From the NCBI RefSeq assembly GCF_949628215.1, contig NC_134279.1:53742266-53806265 (forward strand): a stretch of 64,000 bases of DNA, given 5' to 3'. Origin of the DNA: Phalacrocorax aristotelis. Lineage: Eukaryota; Chordata; Aves; Suliformes; Phalacrocoracidae. Below the pieces are notes generated by a model that was not told where the DNA came from, did not search any database, and was given only the letters and a program-made list of their open reading frames with translations. Made by a program: the position numbers and the translations under genes. This document shows, in pieces, positions 46,001 to 57,953 of this stretch; position 1 is the stretch's first letter, and every line of letters starts with the position of its first letter.

Positions 46001-48090
46001 AACCTCAGAAGATGGGGCCCATTCTGATTTTACCTATTTGAGTTTCTTTCAGAGAAAGGGTATTGTTGGATAATCCCTCACCTTCCTGGTGCCTATTCCC
46101 ATCCATATTTTGCTTCCTCTGTCCCACATTAATAGTCTAAGGGCTGAAGGAATAGCGGTAAGGATACAAAAAATGCCCAAATCAGAACAGTGCTTTCTGC
46201 TCGCTCTCTTTGCCCATCAGTCGAGGATACCGCAAAGAAGGAATACAGTAGGAACAGGTCACTTCATCCCTGTTTTCTATTTTCATAGTCAAAAGGAATA
46301 GAAATGTGCTGTCCTCATTGTCAAGAGAATACAGAATTTCCTTTCCCTCTGTCTTTGTGATGGGAGAAAACATTTGTAGAGCCAAAGTAAATCCAAATAA
46401 ATTCTTGCAATTCCTATCCATCACCGAACTTGTATTTTCTCATCTTAGTTATTTTTCTCCCAATGTGCTTTATACTACTGTAAGAAAAAGGTATTATTTT
46501 AATCCATACCTCTACGAAACTTTGTTGGGAACTTCTCATTAAGGAAGCTACAAGCAGAGTCTCTGGTGGTCCGAATGAATCTATGAAGCCTGCTCCGATT
46601 ATCTTTTTCCAAAACATGGTAGGATTTAGTCACTTGACAAGATGAAGCATTTGAGGAAATGCTTTACTCCAGAAGCGTCAGCAGCTGTACAGCTGGGGGC
46701 TGATCAAAACAGCACTCGGAAGTATAACTGTAGCCTCTGCCATTAACAGGAAAGTCGGAAGCACGCAGTTCTGCCTATGGGATGTTAAAATATATAGGTA
46801 GTTAGACAGTTTGAGTGGACAGAAGCCATTGTAAATATCTGAAGAGTCAAGTGCTTTTTTTTTCTGGGAGACAAATGGTCCCCCAGCCCACTTAGCACCT
46901 GCCAGTGCCTCTCCGTTGCCCTTTGCCCTGTGGGGCTGCTTGTTCTGACAGCTTCTGAAGCTCTCCCAGCTTCAAATTCCTTCTCCGTATGTTGGCTTTT
47001 TTCATTGCCGCCTATCCCAATATTGACTTAGGAAAGAAGGAGAGTTAAAAATAGCTAGTTCCCGTACTGTCTACAGACCTTCTGCCTAGCTTTGCTTTAG
47101 GCTTGTGAATCACAAGCATTGGTTTAAACCATTATTAGCATCTGAATGGAGATAAGGGGGACAAGAGGAGTTAGGGTGGGCAGTCACCTTGTGTAAGTAT
47201 CACCCCTCAATGGTTTTGAAGAGTAGAAGAGAAGCAGGATCACAGCGGAAGACGTTTGCATCCCATTTCAGCAGCAGGGATTATTTGTAATTAAGGATGT
47301 AACAAGTTTGCTTTCAAAAGACTATGTTGGATCTCTCAAAGAGTCCACTGGACCCTGGGTGAAGCCTGCTGTCATTCATGCGTAGTTTTGGTTCCTCCCT
47401 TCTCCTTGCTGACATCCTTGCCTCGAAAGGCCTCTGCCTGCCCAAACCCAGGAGAAGGAAGTGAGAAGTCCCAGGTGACTGGGGTACGCAGTGCGAAGGG
47501 AGACGTATGAGGCATGGAGGGGGGTCTTACTGCAGCGGGTGGCACAGTTTTATGAAGGTCAGTAAACCTGGCCTCCATCAGACCACCAGAGAGAGTGGGT
47601 TTCCCAGCTGGAATCACTCAAACATGTGGCTCTGCTCTGAAAAACACCCTTGCTCCTGTTCCAGGAATGCATCTCTGCCATGGTTAGTAAAAGTGTCCCA
47701 GAATATCTCAGCGTCGCAGTATTACACAAGAAGAGAGCCAGACTCTGAGAGACGCATTCAAATTGGGATTAAAACCAACTGCTGGCTTCCCACACAGATG
47801 CAAAAATAAAACAAGTGGCGGCTGTAAGCACAGGCACCATGGGCTCCCTCCACCCAGCTCCACAGCTTCGCCGGCTCTGCAGCTCCTGTGGTATCTACAG
47901 GAGCCGCAGCAGAAAGGAAACACCACAAAAGCCAAACCCAGAGTAGGCTGCGGTGAGGTATTCTTCAGGGAGAAAAGCTTTCAGATCTCTACAGAGGTTA
48001 ATATGTGTCAGGAGTGACTGTTTTGACCCTGTTCAGATTCTGAGAGCAGGTGGTAAATCCAAAATATCCAAGCATTGTGGCTTTCTTTGG
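43001..48090. other. Gene-poor DNA upstream of PDGFRA
   Basis: No gene was recognised. It holds a TAAT-rich block at about 43970-44040, a palindromic-repeat fragment at 44729-44812, and a perfect 11-bp inverted repeat around 45207-45237. Confidence 0.6.
44729..44812. repeat. Palindromic MITE-like amniote repeat, fragment
   Basis: GCCAGATTCTTCTTTGTGTA, then AATCTGGTGTAACTC and CTTCAAGGG resemble the half-palindromic units (GCCAGATTCT..GTGTAAATC..GTAACTCC) known to me from many amniote genomes. Old and partial. Confidence 0.45.
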
Positions 48091-48676
48091 TGTTGTGGTT
48101 TAACCCCAGTCAGCAACCAAGCACCACACAGCCACTTGCTCACCCTCCCCCCTGGTGGGATGGGGGAGAGAATTGGAAGAGCAAAAGTAAGAAAACTCAT
48201 GGGTTGAGATAAGAACAGTTTAGTAATTTAAATAAAATAAAATTTTTAAATTAATAATAACAAATTGTAATGAAAAGGAAAACAATGAGAAAGAGAGAGG
48301 AACCCAGGAAAAACCCAGGAAAAACAAGTGAGGCAAATGCTCACCACCTGCAGACCGACACCCAGCCCAGCCCCAAGCAGCAGTCGCCGCCCCCCAGCCA
48401 ACTCCCCTCAGTTTATATACTAAGAATGACATCATATGGGATGGAATATCCCTTTGGCCAGTTTGGATCAGCTGTCCTGTCTACGCCCCTTCCCAACTTC
48501 TTGTGCACCCAGCAGAGCGCAGGAAGCTGAAAAAGTCCTTGACTAGTGTAAGCACTGCTTAGCAACAACTAAAACTTCAGTGTGTTATGAACATTATTCT
48601 CATTCTAAATCCAAAACACAGCACTGTACCCACTACTGGGAAGAAAATTAACTCTATCACAGCTGAAACCAGGGCA
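48091..48676 (-). mobile_element. Solo LTR of an avian endogenous retrovirus, with 5-bp target duplication
   Basis: The element is 586 bp, starts TG and ends CA, and is flanked by TTTGG on both sides (48086-48090 and 48677-48681). A perfect 5-bp duplication fits an ERVL-type integration. Read on the minus strand it carries a TATA box (TATATAAAC at 48411-48419) and a CRE-like TGATGTCA (48427-48434), so that is the likely sense. No internal gag, pol or env region remains, as expected after LTR-LTR recombination. I know this LTR type from neoavian genomes; the family name is not certain. Confidence 0.85.
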
Positions 48677-48681
48677 TTTGG

Positions 48682-51600
48682 TAAGGAGTCAGCTCTGAAA
48701 AATCTGGTGTCATCCTGGTGTCAGAGCTTGAATGTGATACATTGATATGGTGACGTAATGAGTAACGCATGTGGACCTGGGTCTCTACTATTTGCTGAGG
48801 AGGCCTGAGGACCAGTCCCACCACACAGTGAGCCTGCGGATGTGGCCAGAGGGGCAGGTCAGTAATACGCTCGAGGATACGCTTGAAGGCATGCGCTGGC
48901 AGCAACCTGGCAGTCCCTGAAGCAGAACGCAGATGGAAGGTTTGCAGCCACCTACTACAGAGGCCATGGGCTGCTCGTGAGGCCACTCCTAGTCATGGTC
49001 TGTAGCTTCGGAGCCTGGAAAAAAGCATCCCTGTGGCTCCAGCCCATGAGCATCAGGAGGGCTCAGCACTGGAGACTACAGAAAAGAGGAAGAGGGATTG
49101 TACAGAAGCTCTAAATAGCCAAGAAACAGTTTTGTATTTATGCTTTGTTTCATTCTTCAGGTTAACAGTGGAGGCAGAGCTGAGACAGGGGAAGTTTGGG
49201 TGGTGTTACACCTGCATCCCTCCACAGCAGGCTGCAATGCCACTGTTTCACATCTTCTGTGGGAAGAGGGACTGAGTTTCCTCTGCGTGGTTAAATTAAA
49301 TGGGAGCAATAATGATAAAATAGTAAAAATCCACCCTCTCTCGTTCCTGTGTTCATAACCACCCGAAGCTTTGCCCACTCCCAACACCTGGTGAAGTGCC
49401 CCTGATGCCAGAGGTGTCCTGTGGCCTGACAGGCATCTCCAAAGCTGAGGTCTGTTGGAAAACATCTGGGCACAGTCTGTGGTCTCCTGAATCTAAGGAT
49501 TACACTGAGACCTGGAACCTGAACCAGACCACAGTGCAAGAAATGCTGCATGCAGGGGACACAGGCAGAGCTTGCATCCTCCTAGTCTTTACGGTGGTGG
49601 TGACAGGTCTCCAAGCTTATTCAAATGCATTGATGCCAGTCATTAAATTCTCCATTTGGATGGGGAGTGTTTTTGCTGATGATTAGAGCAGACAAAGTGA
49701 TTAGGTTCACATTAGGAGCATAAGTTTGTCTGGGGCAGGGAAAATTCAGGGTAGAAGAAACAGTTAAGCCTGTGGGGAAAGCATAGGCAGAGGCTTGTGG
49801 GCTCTTGCTGGGATTTAAGTCAATTTTGTGCTTAGCAATTCACTAAAACAGCTACAAGGCTACAAAAGTGCAAGCTTAGACTGCCTATCATTTCTGTTCA
49901 TATTGGCTTGGAAACCTTTGGGCCCCTGTATATCACACATGAAATACCTGTCAGAGTTACAGTCCAGGAGACTGGGTTTGACCAAGCAAATGAAATGGAT
50001 CAGCTCATGTTCAGTGCTAGTTGTATAGGGAAAAAAGACCAGTCACTTTGCTGATGCAGTGACCTCGCTGGCCCAAATGAGGGGTAACTGCTGAAATCTC
50101 CAAAGTTACAGTGAGCAAAGAACCGGACCAAGAGGATGAGCTTGTTTTCTTTGAAGTCACAGTGATCATCCATGATGTTTTTTACTTCTGGAAAACTGAA
50201 ATGGTAAAACAGAAAATCTGTGAGGGCAACATTATATGTAACAAACTGTATCTACAGGGGTCTGTTAGATGTGTCTCAGAAAAATCAGTGTCTTAAAGGT
50301 GATATTCTAAGAAAAGTTTCTGGAGTTTTCGTTTCACTCATTTGACCTATGTTAAGAAATTCACCAAATGGACTTTGTTTTGGAAACACGTAAAAACCAG
50401 AGCCAACTTTCCACTTCCAGCATCTCCCATTCAGCAGGAATGTGCAGAAGACCTTGATATGATATGAATTAAAAGGATCCTGTCTTTGCCAGCCCTAAAT
50501 TCCAGGAAGTGAAACACAGCATCCTCATCTGCTTTTGCAGGGAACATTTGTTTTTACTCTAGCCTAAATACCAGACTGTTTCCTAAATCTCAAGAAGTTG
50601 ACCGTTTGCTTAGATTCCTCAACCTCTCACAACAGAGCAGTAGGCTCTAAGCAGGCATTTCAAGCACTCTCGCATGCTGTCCAAAATCAGCTCCTGCCCC
50701 TAGGGATTTAGAGGCGCCTCTGGAAGAAACACAATGGGATTCCACTGTATGCAGAGTTGGTGGGACAGAGCTGGTGGGACAGAGCTGGTGGGACGCACAT
50801 GCTGCCCAGAGGCCCCTTGGTGGCAATGCATAGAGTGATGGGGCCAGGAGATCCTTTGCTATCTGAAGCCAGGCTAACATGCCAGCTCGCGACCCTGCAG
50901 GGGAGTAGATTTCATAAAGTAGATTCAGAGCTTCATGAAATCCTTCCACAGCCCCGCAAAGGCTGCTTTCAGGTATTGTTTCTTTCATTCCTCTCTGTAG
51001 TGCCTTCCACTATTCTACTTTTCTGTGCACAGGCGGTGAGCATCCTACCTATCTAGCACACATACTCCCAAAAATGTGAAGAAATTCTCTGGCCCCAGCT
51101 TCTGAACTAGCAGATATTACCAAGCCAGTCCCTCCCTCCCTGCAGAGCAGTGGGCTGACAGTCTCCGCGTATGGGGTGCATCATGCTAGCAACATCTGAG
51201 ACTCTTCAAAGAGGTTGCACACAGCATCTGGTGGAGATGCTGGATTTGCTGCTATCCTGTAAGGAAAGGATGCAGATAAAGAGGCATCTGCAATCACCAG
51301 ACAGCTATTAAAATTTAGAGGTCCTGATCCTGGAGACAATTGGGTCAAAAAAAATCTAAAATTTGTCGGGATGCCTATGCCTGCTGTATGCCAGTAAACA
51401 ACCACCCTGCCTGCTTCCCCCTCCTCTCACCAAATTAAATATTTTACTAAATATTTTCTGAAGTTGCTGAGGGATTTAAGTAGTGAGCAACATCACACAG
51501 AGGTAGTATAGTAGCTTTTAATCTTGACAAATAATTAATTAGACACAATAGCATATTTTGGCAAGCGCTGTTCTTTCCCAAATACTAAAAAAAAAAATCA

Positions 51601-54000
51601 TTGTACTAACTACAGAAGAATTAATCAGAGACTCCATAAGCATTTGGTCAAAACCCATACCTCTGGATATCTCATATAAAAAGTCCTTTTGCTTGGCCAT
51701 ACTACTTGGGATCTGGGTTAAGATCAGTGTTCCCAAAACTCACTATAAGGTGGTTAAAAAACTTCACAACATGCTGTCCACGTATACAGACCACCTCACT
51801 TCAGAGGTCCTCTTTCAGCATCGCTATGGAAGAAATTTGTGACAGTGAGTATAGCTCAGTAAGGCAGCTTCTATCCAAAATCCCTCTGCGGCTAACAGTG
51901 CAAAACCCCTGCTCCAAATGGGCTTCTGGTAGCTGCTAACGTAAATTAAAAAGCTTCAACTAGCCAACACAGGACACTGCTTTTTGCTGGAAATTTTTAA
52001 CAGATGCTTGTGCTTTTTAATTTTCTCAAAAAAATCTCTTCTTTTTTAACAAAATTAAGAAGGCCCAAAAACTAAAATAGAAAAATCCATTTAAAACACT
52101 GTCAGGTTCTTATCTTCAACATTTCTTTATGTTTGCTTTTTTCCCCTTTTTTCACAGAGCAGAAAAAAAAGGAAAAAAAGGAGAGAAGAATGACAAACGT
52201 CCCTGCTGCATGGTGACTCTCCCCAGCTTGAGAGCTGACACTGAACGCCCAGATTAGATTATCCCAACTCCGTACTCCGGTTGGACTTGTTTACTACTTT
52301 GTGCAACGATGCAGTTGTGCTGGCTTGCTTTCAAGCTGTTGAAACAGCCACATCCTGAGACTCTTCCTCCATCTGTCTGTCTGCAAGACTGAAGCACGTT
52401 CCCATTTACTGGACCAGGGACAGAGAAAAACTGGGCCAAGAGAAAGACAGGTCGATGCTTACTCCTTTGTGACAAAACCAGCGCTGAGGCTTTGAGCTGT
52501 GCTGGTGGCAAAGGCAGAGCAGGTACTTGCTGCAGTTCTGGACTGAGTCAGGAGATACGCACCCGAGAGAGGAGGAGATTGTGATGGGTTTGGTCAATCT
52601 GGGAATCCAAGACTTCTCTAAACAATTTTGAGAACAGAAGGTGGTGAAAACCAGGGACAGGGCTGAAGAAATGCAAATAAATCCTTTCCAGCTTCTTCTC
52701 CTTATGCCACCAGGATCATCTATTAGAGCTGATGTGGCTGGGTATGGGTTCAACAGGGAGAGTGACTGTAATCCTATGTGTTCCTATGGTACATCAAAAG
52801 ACAGGAGGATTTGAAAAAAATACATAACTTTATGAAAATATTGAGAAATATATGGTATCCTGCCTCAAGAAAAGGAGATATGCAGTATTTTCAGGAAAGG
52901 AGATAACATTCACAAAAGAAAAACTTAGGAGAATGTGACTACACATTATATTTACGCTGGGTTTAGACTGATTTTTACTTTATTTGACAACTGCTTTGAA
53001 CAGAAAATAGCATTTTAGAAAGATTTTTCATTTCCTATACTTATATCAAAAGGATTTTGAAATGCAAAGGTCATTCATTTTTCTAAAGAGTGTGGTGATG
53101 TAGATCAAAAAGTTATATTGTGTCATTAAATTTGCATCATTACAAACTTTGATCATTATCAGGTTGTTATGATTCCTATTGGAGAAAACCTTTGAAAAAT
53201 CAAGTCCCAATAGCATAGTTTTGAAATGCTGTCTCTAGGATTTCTTTTGAAATGCCTTTGAAATATTTTTGTCACATTATTTGTTCTTACCAGATTGTTT
53301 TCTTAATCTTTGAGTTTTATATTTTCACAAGGGTCTTTTAGCAAAAAAAAAAATATATATCTGAATAGCTCCCTCATAAGAAAGAAAAAATATGTCAAGT
53401 TTGTTTAGGATATTATATATTACTTGCCACTTTGATAATTACCTATTTTGAGGCACAGGCATAATTTCAAGTTGGCAGCGTCACCTTAAACTTTGATTTC
53501 AACAGTGCTCTTTTATTAACATGACCTGACAGATTCCCATAAAGTAGCAAAGTTGAGCGATGCTTCTCCTGTGTTTTCATCCTTTAGCACAGATGTTTTT
53601 TTCCCAAAAGAGGAAGGCATTGCAGCATTTCTGAAGTTCTGTAGATAACTTTACAAGACACCTCTTCCAGAGAAAGGCTATCATAATCTCTTATTTCCTC
53701 CTCTAACTAATCCAGGGAGTGTCAAAAGCAGCTTGACTTGCTGTCTAGAATAAATGGTGGAAAATAAAACATAGGGAAACATATGAGTTAGCTACCTACA
53801 GAAGCAATTTATTATTGCACTTTTCTATGCATTTATATGTGCAAGCATACTTTCTTTCTGGCAACTTTCTTAATTTCTTTAAATTTTCCCTTCACACTTG
53901 GGTTCGTTTCCAGCAACTCTTTCTTTGCTTTTAGTATTTTGAAATTTATTTCTTATTGTGGTAAGCACCTGCCAAGATAAGGGCTCTGCCGTGATGGGTG
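48682..54000. other. Gene-poor DNA between the solo LTR and the TA/TG microsatellite
   Basis: No gene was recognised. A 14-bp tandem repeat (GGTGGGACAGAGCT, about 2.6 copies) lies at 50759-50795. The part from 52.8 to 53.9 kb is strongly A+T-rich. Confidence 0.6.
50759..50795 (+). repeat. Short tandem repeat, 14-bp unit
   Basis: About two and a half identical copies of GGTGGGACAGAGCT in a row. Confidence 0.7.
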
Positions 54001-54013
54001 CTTTGTATACACC

Positions 54014-54033
54014 TATGTATATATATATGGGGG

Positions 54034-54068
<35 letters not shown>

Positions 54069-54069
54069 C
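54014..54069 (+). repeat. Compound TA/TG microsatellite
   Basis: (TA)n, a G-run, (TG)n and a longer (TA)n in succession. Likely length-polymorphic; alternating purine-pyrimidine DNA of this kind can form Z-DNA or cruciforms. Confidence 0.85.
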
Positions 54070-54439
54070 AGCCTACCCCAGAGGCTGCAGTCACATAAGC
54101 GATAAAGTCAGTGGCTGTGTGACAGTCCTTGTCCAAAGCTCCTGTCTCAGACCTCAGTCACGGGGCAGTCAGCAGTGCTCAGCTCTGGCTCAGCCGCCAT
54201 GCAGAGGTGAAGCTGCTCTGGTCCTGGTTTCAGCCAAGACAGAGGAGCTACTGAGCAGTGAGTGGCACTGAACCATGAGGACTGAGAGGCTCTGCACACA
54301 AAGTGATGCTGGTTCTGCACTAGGGAATGCTTCGGACAGACACGCCAGGTTTCACAAGGGGAGATTTCAGGTAAAAGAGAAGCTTCTTAAAATGTTAAAG
54401 TTAAAAAGAAATCAGAAAAGGTAAAATCCAGGATTTCTG

Positions 54440-54690
54440 GCCAAGATAAGACTTTAAGAACAGCTGTACCAAGCTGGACCAGAGGCCCATCTTGTCTCTG
54501 ACCATGGCCAGTGGCGAGTAACACAGAAAGAGAGGCAAACGCATTATGTTACTTTCTCAGAGTATCAGTCCAGACTGAAAAAGTTTGCATCTCAGAGGGA
54601 GTTCCTTCATGTTTAATAGTTCCCAAAGTCCATGACTTCTTCCAGTCGCAGTTTGTTGCTCAGTAGGTTTTTAGCCTCTGCAAATCCAGC
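54440..54690 (+). mobile_element. Old CR1-like LINE fragment (3' region type)
   Basis: AGAACAGCTGTACCAAGCTG, GACCAGAGGCCCATCTTGTC and CATGGCCAGTGG follow the order of the common sauropsid CR1-type segment (TGGGTCAGACCAATGGTCCATCTAG .. GACAGTGGCCA). Strongly diverged. Confidence 0.5.
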
Positions 54691-55454
54691 ATCAAGGATT
54701 TCCTTGGAAAGAAGTGTGAGCAGAGTCTCAGGAGAGATGAGTATCGCTGACAACAGTATGGACACCGGCAAGGTTGGAGAGACTCAAAGACAAAGTCAAA
54801 ATGGGGAAATTAGTTTTTGGGGATGCCAATAAAGAAAAACATAAATTACAGCCGGCAAATAATAGGGAGGAAATTAATAGGAAGGTTCATCATAAATTTC
54901 ATACAGAAAGGTACAAAAAGTTTAAAACAAACAGTAAGGGATTTTTTACCTATATCAGAAAGAGGGTCTCATGGGAGGAAGTCAGGGGCCCGCTGGGTCA
55001 CTAAGGACAAAAGGACAAACTCAAAATAAGCACATTGCGAAGAAGCTAAGTGATTTCACTTCATCTGTGTTTATCACCAGAAATATGGAAAGATGCCTGC
55101 CCTGAACATGGCCACTTCCTTTAATAAACATGAAGCCATTTGGGGGATGAAAATGCTGGAAGAAACCAGAGTTTACAGGACACTAAGTTTCCAGTTCCAG
55201 ATGTTGTGTGTCTAAAAGCTGTGACAAAGCTCAAGATTGGAAGAGCTAAGCAGCCAGCAATGACATGCAGTCCCCGTGGTGGCTCTTCTAGGAGGCCAAA
55301 GGACAGCGAAGGCCACGGCTGCTCTCTGAAAGCCTCTCTGAAGTGGCACAGCAAGGAAGAGTCTGCCAATAAAGTCTATTGACTTGAAATTGGGAAGCAT
55401 CACTGGTAGGCAAGAGGACCAGAACAGCAGGCAAAAAAGTTAAGGTCTGAAGTG

Positions 55455-55960
55455 AGAGAAATTAGATTAAATCTGATGTGAGAAAGTGCGAGGTCATGTA
55501 CCAATGGGCTATGAACAATTTTTGCTGTGGAATAAGAAAGCCTGTAGACTGATGGGATAATTTTAAGTTCCCAGACATGTAATGGCCAAAATAAAAAAAA
55601 GTTTTAAAAGGAAACAGGTAACAGGATGTATCAGGATAGGAACTGACATCAGAGATGGAAGAATAACTGCCATTGTACAAGGCACTGGGTAAGATCTCAA
55701 CTGAAATATCCTGTACAGCCGTAGCCAAGCTCATTTAGGAAAGGTAAATCCTAGGTACAGAAGAAGGGCTACCTTAAATGTGGGAGGATAAGGGGACATC
55801 TAAAGAGCTTGGCTGTGTCAACCTGGCAAGCTGAAAACTGAAGAAGTATAAATGTCCTGTAAATGTGTCAACAGAGTAAACACCAGAAGGGAGAAGATCC
55901 ATTTAAGAAAAAAGCAAAAGAATAAATATGGTAAATAAAATAACAGTAAAGAAGTAAATA
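55455..55960 (+). mobile_element. Eroded CR1/L3-like LINE fragment (end of reverse transcriptase region)
   Basis: GAAAGTGCGAGGTCATGTAC and GGCACTGGGTAAGATCTCAA followed by CTGAAATATCCTGTACAG echo the conserved CR1/L3 stretch that encodes the LVRPxLEYCVQ motif, now out of frame. No intact ORF. It appears separate from the fragment about 0.8 kb to its left. Confidence 0.45.
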
Positions 55961-57880
55961 TTGATCATGCACATATTTAGGCTGGTAGACAAAAGGTTTC
56001 CAAGCACCAAAGTGATGAGGTTAGACATGGTCCTCTATGATGGTGGGGTGGTCACCAGGAGCCCTGCAGCAGCCTGAGAGCAGTGAGGATAGAGCTGTGC
56101 CTACCTTCACCTGGGAGGTGAAAAAGCTCTCATGACGTAGTCTCAGAGGACCAGGCTCCATATAATCCTGAAGAGCATTTCTTTTGCCAGGAGGATGGGA
56201 CAGGAAAGGCAAGAGGGCATCACACTGCTGTATCCCATCCCCAGCTTGGGGAACCAAGCTATGAGCCAAAGGCTCCTGTTATGGGAAGGAGGCATCTCCT
56301 TCACCAGTAACCTCCCCTATACACAAACCAGTTCTTCCCTTGCTGGTGGCTGCAGTAACTGCAGGCTGATTTTCCAGAGCTTTTGGATACATAGAAGAGG
56401 CAAAGATTTGTTTATGCTGAGAATTAGTGCTGAATTATGACACTCCACAAACCCCTGCAGTGCAGAGAGGAATAAATCTATTATGATGTTTAAAGGTCCT
56501 AAATAAAAGGAAACCATTGATTGCATTGATAGTTCATTAACTGGCTTGTTAGAAGCTCAGTGTTTGCTCAGGATTTCCTAAGTTACTGGGCAGGTCATCA
56601 GAAAGATTACACTTTTCTGAAGCTTGCAGTAATTAGCTGGTTTTCTCCGCAGTATTGAATTAAAATGCTGGGGGAGGAGACAGAAAAAAGGCTGGGACTG
56701 GAACCAACACTGCAACCTGTTAAGTTCACTGAGACCTGGCATGCTCTGCTGAGAGCAACTCCGCACATTGTTAGTGCATCAGTTTGTGAAGTCTCCCTTC
56801 TCACCACACAACCCTTCAGAAGTTGGCTGGAGATGACAGCATATCGCAAAATACCTTGGCGATGTGCTGAATCGTCTTATTACACTACCACAAGTCAAGG
56901 AACGCTATTGAGTCAGGCATAGCTGGAAGCTGTATTTGCAGAGTGATCTGGACCTCATGTTATTTATATCTGTAAAACGATTAACCCTTGCACTCTTCTT
57001 TCAACACAATGGTTCTATTTTCTTTTTGAAATGATACAGGGAACGAAGTTTGTGGGTATTTCTTAAGCAACTCTGTATGTAGCTGCCATCATTGCTTGCT
57101 CTCAGGGGTTTCTCTCTCTTCAGCACTCACATCTAGTTTTCTTCAAATAATGGTATATAAGGGCTGGTACTGTGCCAACCTCCTCTCACTTGTGTATACA
57201 TGTTGCCTCTTGGTTGCTGAGAGACACAGAACGGAGATTTCCCCAAGGTGGAGGGAAATATTTTGTTCCGCTTGCTCAGGCTCACAGGGCAAATGCCACC
57301 CTTGCTTTGTGAGTTTACCTTGTCATCTCTCTGTCTCCCCTTCTTCTCTGCTGCTTCCAGAAAAAAAATGTTTTGCCTTGGACCAAACTTTCTGCTTTTC
57401 ATTGTTATTTTTGTGAATGCTGTAAGGGAAATGCCTGCTTTTCTTTAGCAATCAGCCAGATACTTTTTTCACAAAGCCTTGGGAGTATGTACCTGGACAG
57501 GGATGCTGGTTCACCTCAGCAGGTGTGTGACTCACCCTCCACCTCTGGGGACCATCATCTGTGGCTGAGGGAACAGAGACCTGTATTTTGAAGCTGAAGG
57601 AAGACACTTCTGTTTCTATGCTCACAGCTCATTGAGTTTTAGAAGTAATATATGTCAACTGTGTCCTGAGTCTGTGCCACATGGCTCCACTAAGATACCC
57701 ACAAAAATCTATTAGAAAAATACACTGGTTGACTGCATCAATTTAAAATGTTGCATGTTTCCTGCAGAGTGACAAATTCCAGCATTAACCAATGGAAAAT
57801 GAGGTCTCTGTATCAGCACACATGGAGGCAGGAGAGGATTAGAGTCCTTTCAATAATCAAAAATGTATAAAGTTAAGGCT

Positions 57881-57953
57881 TGATTCAAAGCCTGAATCAG
57901 AACACATTGAATTTGCTGGAGTAAGTCCAAAGGCTGCAGTAGGCTTTGGATCA
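57881..57953. repeat. Palindromic MITE-like amniote repeat with terminal inverted arms
   Basis: Arms TGATTCAAAGCCT (57881-57893) and AGGCTTTGGATCA (57941-57953) are complementary at 12 of 13 positions around a 47-nt centre. This matches the look of old palindromic elements containing AAAGCCCATTGAAGTCAATGG-type cores. Confidence 0.45.
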
